From Lumnitzera littorea (Eukaryota > Streptophyta > Magnoliopsida > Myrtales > Combretaceae), in NCBI GenBank assembly GCA_024138015.1, contig JAMXBB010000010.1, forward strand, positions 47,730,024 to 47,794,023: DNA of 64,000 nucleotides. Direction: 5' to 3'. Made by a program: the position numbers and the translations under genes. The first letter of the stretch is position 1. Each line of letters starts with the position of its first letter. Below, in pieces: positions 59,861 to 64,000 of the stretch. Under the pieces are notes generated by a model. The model was not told where the DNA came from, searched no databases, and saw only the letters and a list, made by a program, of their open reading frames with translations.

Positions 59861-61004
59861 TAGGTATTTTTTGGAGAGCAGCTTTCTTAAGAATCTAAAG
59901 GTTAATTTCCTGCTTGGATTGATGTGTATCTTTAAGAGGATAGATCTCTTTAAGGATCAATACAAGATAAGATGTTGCTCTATTAGATACATAATAGGAC
60001 AATGCTTTTAAGAATCTTGACTTGATGGCTTTGTGGGTTGGTTTAGGTTCAACTCATGGGGCACCAATGGTTTGCGAGTAGGTCTTCTCCTTCCTCCTCC
60101 TCCTCCTCTTCTTTTTCCTTCCTTCACTATTTCTAACTTCACAAAATCATTCCTAACTATTGAAATGAATGGGAAACTATACTTTCATGAGAAAATTATT
60201 GACAAAACTAAGCTTAGAACAAATGCCTCAAGTTTTGGTGGTTGTTTAGGAGGTTTTCGAAAATGTGTGATGGCAATGGTTGTTGGGTATTGTGGTGGTG
60301 ATCGGTTTTGAGCAGGATAAGGGTGTTTCCTAAGGTTTTTGGATGCTAAGAGTTCATTGGTGATATTAATTTTTGTCGGGGAGGTCATTTTGGTGGTGTT
60401 TCAATGGTGGTGAGGCATGGTGATGAGGATTTGATTGATGATGGTGTCGTAGGGCATGGCTAGGCTCGGGGTTGGTGTTATTTTGAAGCTTAGGTGATCA
60501 TGGACTTTATGTAGTGGTTGGTTTGGGTTGCCACGGCATGTAGAGAGTGGTATGAGTTAGAGAGGGAAGGTAGGGGGTGTTAAGTTAGTGAGAAAAATCG
60601 ATGGAAGCTCCCATGGGTATGTTATTTTTCAAGCTTTAAGCTTATTTCTGTCCTTTACCAAGTTCGTTTTTATAATTTTCATCACTCAAATCTTTCAAAC
60701 AACTTGGATTGGAACAAATCATGCCATGGATGAAGTTTGAGCTAATGTAAATTTTACTCAATCTTTTTTTTATTGATATTAGTTTGAGTTCTTGTGAGAT
60801 TTGATCTTTTCATCAATGATTTAGTCATGATTTTGCTAAATTTGAAAAAAAAAAAAATCCCAACATTTAGTTCAATTCGTAGGTAAGAATCGTGTTCTAA
60901 AAGCTATCATAATTTTCTTCCCCTTTCTTTGTATTTCTTAGTTGGGAAAAGAAGAGAAAGAGGAAAAGATTTTAAAAAGGAAATGACGTGTAAGACACGT
61001 GATA
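59861..61004. other. Unrecognised, G/T-rich in part
   Basis: No supported gene is seen. Between 60230 and 60560 the plus strand is rich in GGTGGT/TGGTGATG words; short open frames on both strands here (60033-60311, 60185-60388) lack domain features. Confidence 0.4.
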
Positions 61005-61095
61005 TATATGCAAGGCTCCCCCGATGCTGGTAAGATTCCAATTAGAGACCTCTTAGATGCATAGAGCATGACTTTCTAACTAAGCTATTACTCAT
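61005..61095 (-). repeat. tRNA-like sequence, possible SINE head or tRNA relic
   Basis: On the minus strand TAATAGCTTAGTTAGAAAGT (61090-61071) resembles a pol III A box. TAATTGGAATCTT (61044-61032) resembles a decayed B box (GGTTCGAATCC), with tRNA-like spacing between them. A cloverleaf is not convincing. It may be the 5' part of a tRNA-derived SINE. Weak. Confidence 0.3.
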
Positions 61096-61644
61096 TTTTG
61101 ATCATCCTATGTATTTAAAATGCATTTAAACTATCTAACTGGACCACCATTAGTTTTATTTTTCAAACCAAAATCCAATTCATTCTATCTTTTTTTTTTT
61201 TTTAAATGACCCAAACACATTTAGATCTCTCAAAATATACATGCCAAATATATTTCAACACAAAATTAATTTAATAAATTTCGAGTCTTATCTTTTACTT
61301 TGTTTAGAGAAAAATTTTCAAAATTCAAATTTTAAGATGAATAAAAGCCCACTCTTATGAATCCAAATTTTTAATAGACTTTTCTTAAGAAATATATATA
61401 TTTTTTTAACAAAGCCCAATTTTTTTTAAGACTTTAAATTTATTAAATTACATATATATTTTCATTATTACCTAATCTGACCCTAAACGATAGACTGATT
61501 TAACTTAGATACTTTTGACACTTTTTATTTATTCGATTTTTAAATTTACTTGTATATTTCAATTTTTTTTTGTTTTTTCAATTTTTTGGGTTTTTTTAAT
61601 TTTTATTTTTTTGGTAAATTTCCCTCTAAATAAACAAATAAATA

Positions 61645-62168
61645 AGGGAACAAAAATAGCGTGTCCATAGTGGATCCTAGATTAGAAAAAAATGAAAAAA
61701 ATCAAAGGCTAAACTTGTAGCAAGTGTGTGTCAAGGAAAAAAAGATCAAAACATTGGTTATTTAAATACTAAACAAGTTCACGAGTCTAAGATGGGACTT
61801 TTAAATAAATTAGTTTATAAATAGGTTTGTATCTATTTAAATGGTTTGATTCATTTGTGTTTCATATCAATTTTTTTTATATAAAATTATCTATAATTAT
61901 ATCGTGTTATGTTTAGATTTATAGGTTATATTTGAGATTGCAAGCTTAGGTCTTGTCTTCAATGAGTTCTTGTCATAATAATAACAATAATTTTGAAAAC
62001 TTAATTTGACCAATTAAAGTATTTGGGTTTCCATAAATATTATCTTAATTTTTTTAAAATTTATTCTTTTGATAATCATATCCGAAGAGCTTTACTCTGG
62101 TGTACCTTTGCCTAGTTTTTCAAATCATGTTGCCTTGTTTCTTTCTAGCCATAACATAATTTATCGTT
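61645..62168. other. AT-rich upstream region of the IF-1 gene
   Basis: No gene or clear element is seen. Confidence 0.5.
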
Positions 62169-62174
62169 GGCCCA
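62169..62174 (+). promoter_or_regulatory. Site II element (inverse TGGGCC) upstream of the IF-1 gene
   Basis: GGCCCA lies about 150 bp before the start codon; the leader 62240-62310 is CT-rich (CTCTCTCC repeats), common in plant 5' UTRs. A similar element set precedes the PPR gene. Confidence 0.4.
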
Positions 62175-62325
62175 CTACATCCAACCAAATCAGCAACGCT
62201 GGATTAAAATCGCTTGGGGATGAGATACTGAAGAGCTTTGCCCTTGCTCTCTAAACCAGTGGCCATCTCTCTCCCTCCCTCTTCTCTCTCTCCCTTCTCG
62301 CCCAACGGTAAACATCCCACCTTCA

Positions 62326-62754
62326 ATGGCTCTCTCTCTCTTCCACACCAACCCGCCTCTTCAACCATGTTTTCTCCAAACCCCCAACAATAAGCTTCTC
62401 CCTTTCCCTTCTCTCTCTTCTTCTTCCCTATCCTTCTTCCCTCCAAACCAAAACAACCCAACAACACTTTCTCTAAAACCACTCACCGTAGCATTCTGTT
62501 CGAAGAAGATGTCTCAGGGAATGAAAGAACAGAAATGGACCCATGAAGGTATTATCGTGGAATCACTCCCAAACGGCATGTTTCGAGTCCGTCTGGATAA
62601 CGAAGATGTCATCTTGGGTTATATTTCGGGGAAGATAAGGAAGAATTTCATTCGTATGCTGCCTGGTGATAAGGTCAAGATTGAGGTTAGTAGGTATGAT
62701 TCTACTAGAGGTCGTATTATTTACAGACTCAGGAACAACAAGGACTCAGATTAG
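62326..62754 (+). CDS. infA: Plastid translation initiation factor IF-1, nuclear-encoded
   Basis: The intronless frame encodes 142 residues. Residues 66-136 form the S1/OB-fold of IF-1: MKEQKWTHEGIIVESLPNG, then MFRVRLDNEDVILGYISGK, KNFIRMLPGDKVKIEVSRYD and GRIIYRLR. They match plastid-type IF-1 from its MKEQKW start, so residue 66 appears to correspond to the old plastid initiator Met. Residues 1-60 are Ser/Pro/Leu/Asn-rich with no acidic residue, a chloroplast transit peptide. IF-1 binds the A site of the 30S subunit and helps IF-2 and IF-3 assemble the initiation complex in the plastid. infA is one of the genes most often moved from chloroplast to nucleus in angiosperms, so the plastid genome of this species probably lacks a working copy. 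The first in-frame ATG (62326) is chosen because it includes the whole transit peptide. Confidence 0.95.
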   Translation: MALSLFHTNPPLQPCFLQTPNNKLLPFPSLSSSSLSFFPPNQNNPTTLSLKPLTVAFCSKKMSQGMKEQKWTHEGIIVESLPNGMFRVRLDNEDVILGYISGKIRKNFIRMLPGDKVKIEVSRYDSTRGRIIYRLRNNKDSD

Positions 62755-64000
62755 GGGGACTGGAACTCCATTTTTTTTAATATAATTATAGTACTACTTA
62801 CTATACTTTTGTTCAAGTTTGTGTCTTTTTGGTTATGTTCTTTTTTTTTTGTCCAATGGCTGTAGTACTTTAGTGAAGGAAGATGTGGTTGGGATGGAGG
62901 TGTGCTTGGTTTTGTGTTCTTGTATACTACGATTTTATCAAATGAAAAAAAAAAAAAAAAACTACAATCGTTCATGTTAATATTCCTGGTCGGTTTTTAA
63001 TGATTTATATGTTCACACTTGACATGGTACTGGTAACTATGGTTAGTTGATCAAAGTGGGATGAAGGGATTAGAACTTTGCTACTTTTATGCTTTTTTTT
63101 TTTTTTTGTTGGGTTTTTTACGATTTTTTTTAATTCGAATGAGAATTGGGGGAGGTGTTCATACCATTAGCTTATAAAAGTGCTTGCCTACTGGGTTTTT
63201 TACTATATTCTTCATGATTGAAGTTGCTATGTAAGATTGTACCTACGGCAATATATCAGAGCATGCTATCCTTTTTGTTAGGTAGTAAATTTTGGAGTCT
63301 ATGCTGACATCTGAAAGATTATTAGATCAACGAGAGGTGTCTTAACTAATGAGTATAGAAGTCTATGCCATATCTAAAAGCTTAAACCTTTTTATTAGAT
63401 GAGCTGCAATCAATAATTTTGTCAAGGTCTTGTGAGATTCTTCAAGATCCATATCTTCCTTCTTGACTTTTTTAGGTTGTGGTTTCTTATGCACTCCAGA
63501 TTGTTAGGATTATCACTCATTCTGTGTGTGGCTTGCAACTATCAACTGTCTCTTTCCATTATTATTTGTAAATCATCAATACATTGCAGTTTTCAAAACT
63601 TTTGCCACCCATTTTACTGAGTAATGGTTATCTTTTATAGCACTTGTTTTGCGCGGTCATAGACAACACTGATTGGCTGGTGTCTTCATGTATGTTAAGT
63701 TCTAGTTTTTCACTAAACTACGTTTCATATATTTAGAAGGAATAAAGGTTCTGGTTGTATCATGCTATCAGATGCATGCATTTGCTGTTCATCTTTAGTG
63801 CTTGTTTGTTTTTAACTGATGTTACTCATTTTAGTGAAAAGCCTCTTGCAACTGCACTCTGGCTCGTAGAACAGAATTCAACGGGATCTGGTTTGCTGAT
63901 TTTGATTATGTCATCTTAATAGTTGCTAGAATTCTGTTGATTGTTGCTTAGTATACTGTAATTGAATATGTGAATACACGCTTTACTGCTGGTACTGCTA
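62755..64000 (+). other. Downstream of the IF-1 gene
   Basis: T-rich 3' UTR-like sequence follows the stop, with a run of 17 A at 62945-62961 about 190 bp downstream and a T run near 63093-63107. No further gene is recognised to the window end; the open frame at 63432-63620 has no domain features. Confidence 0.45.

Larger units (their letters stand above)
58476..61644. repeat. Direct repeat pair (58476-58913 and 61163-61644)
   Basis: Two copies of 440-480 bp lie in the same orientation. They share CCAATTCATTC, TTTAAATGACCCAAACACATTT, AAAATTAATTTAATAAATTT, GCCCACTCTTATGAATC and a closing AAATAAACAAATAAATAA. They flank 2.25 kb that contains the 37-bp minisatellite. There are no TG..CA ends and no target duplication, so they are either two copies of a dispersed repeat or a segmental duplication. 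Confidence 0.68.

Noticed and set aside
61005..61095. Functional tRNA gene on the minus strand
   Set aside because: A- and B-box-like words exist, but no cloverleaf pairs well and the B box is decayed; kept only as a possible SINE relic.
62204..62482. 92-codon minus-strand frame over the infA leader
   Set aside because: Shadow of the CT-rich leader and transit peptide of infA.
1..64000. CRISPR array, bacterial operon or phage-type system
   Set aside because: Repeat types, splice signals, transit peptides and retroelements all point to a plant nuclear genome; no spaced identical repeats with unique spacers are present.

Overview
The window reads as nuclear DNA of a flowering plant, probably a eudicot. 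It is AT-rich and dominated by decayed transposable elements: Ty3/gypsy-like LTRs, one Ty1/copia element, two L1-type LINEs and small MITEs. Only two intact protein genes are convincing. Both look nuclear-encoded and organelle-targeted: a pentatricopeptide-repeat (PPR) protein with a mitochondrial-type N-terminus (20384-22024, +), and plastid translation initiation factor IF-1 carrying an added transit peptide (62326-62754, +). The second is the known plastid-to-nucleus transfer of infA. Both have TGGGCC/T 'site II' elements upstream. The species cannot be named from sequence alone.

Layout. 1-2.7 kb: an LTR edge, a possible minus-strand gene 5' end with two G-boxes and a TATA box, and a MITE. 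2.7-6.4 kb: a solo LTR of 3.66 kb with a perfect 5-bp target duplication (family 'X' here). 7.2-9.9 kb: a broken Ty3/gypsy element with gag on the plus strand and a second, intron-containing gene converging on it from the minus strand. 9.9-10.4 kb: a family X fragment. 10.4-15.1 kb: a plus-strand LINE, 5'-truncated. 16.2-18.9 kb: a hAT-like MITE split by an LTR. 19.8-20.1 kb: a second TTA-flanked MITE. 20.2-22.0 kb: the PPR gene. 22-31.5 kb: mostly unrecognised. 31.5 kb: another family X copy.

From 34.3 to 58.0 kb the sequence can be read as one minus-strand LINE of about 5.5 kb broken apart by later insertions. These are a 10.3-kb copia element (35603-45932, probably Sirevirus/SIRE lineage, sitting in a small unknown insert), two 3.3-kb solo LTRs of family X in opposite orientations (47107-50368 and 51733-55048), and a 0.95-kb solo LTR with perfect target duplication (56854-57805). 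Removing each of the three solo LTRs plus one target copy rejoins the LINE reading frame exactly.

58-62 kb holds a direct repeat pair flanking a minisatellite with a period of about 37 bp, then the IF-1 gene. Nearly all transposon reading frames carry stops explainable by C-to-T or G-to-A changes, as expected for old methylated repeats. The most interesting signals are the spliced antisense gene in the gypsy element, a W-box cluster conserved in the promoter region of two family X LTRs, and an approx. 82-bp tandem array of CCGGCATGCCGG-type palindromes inside the copia element.
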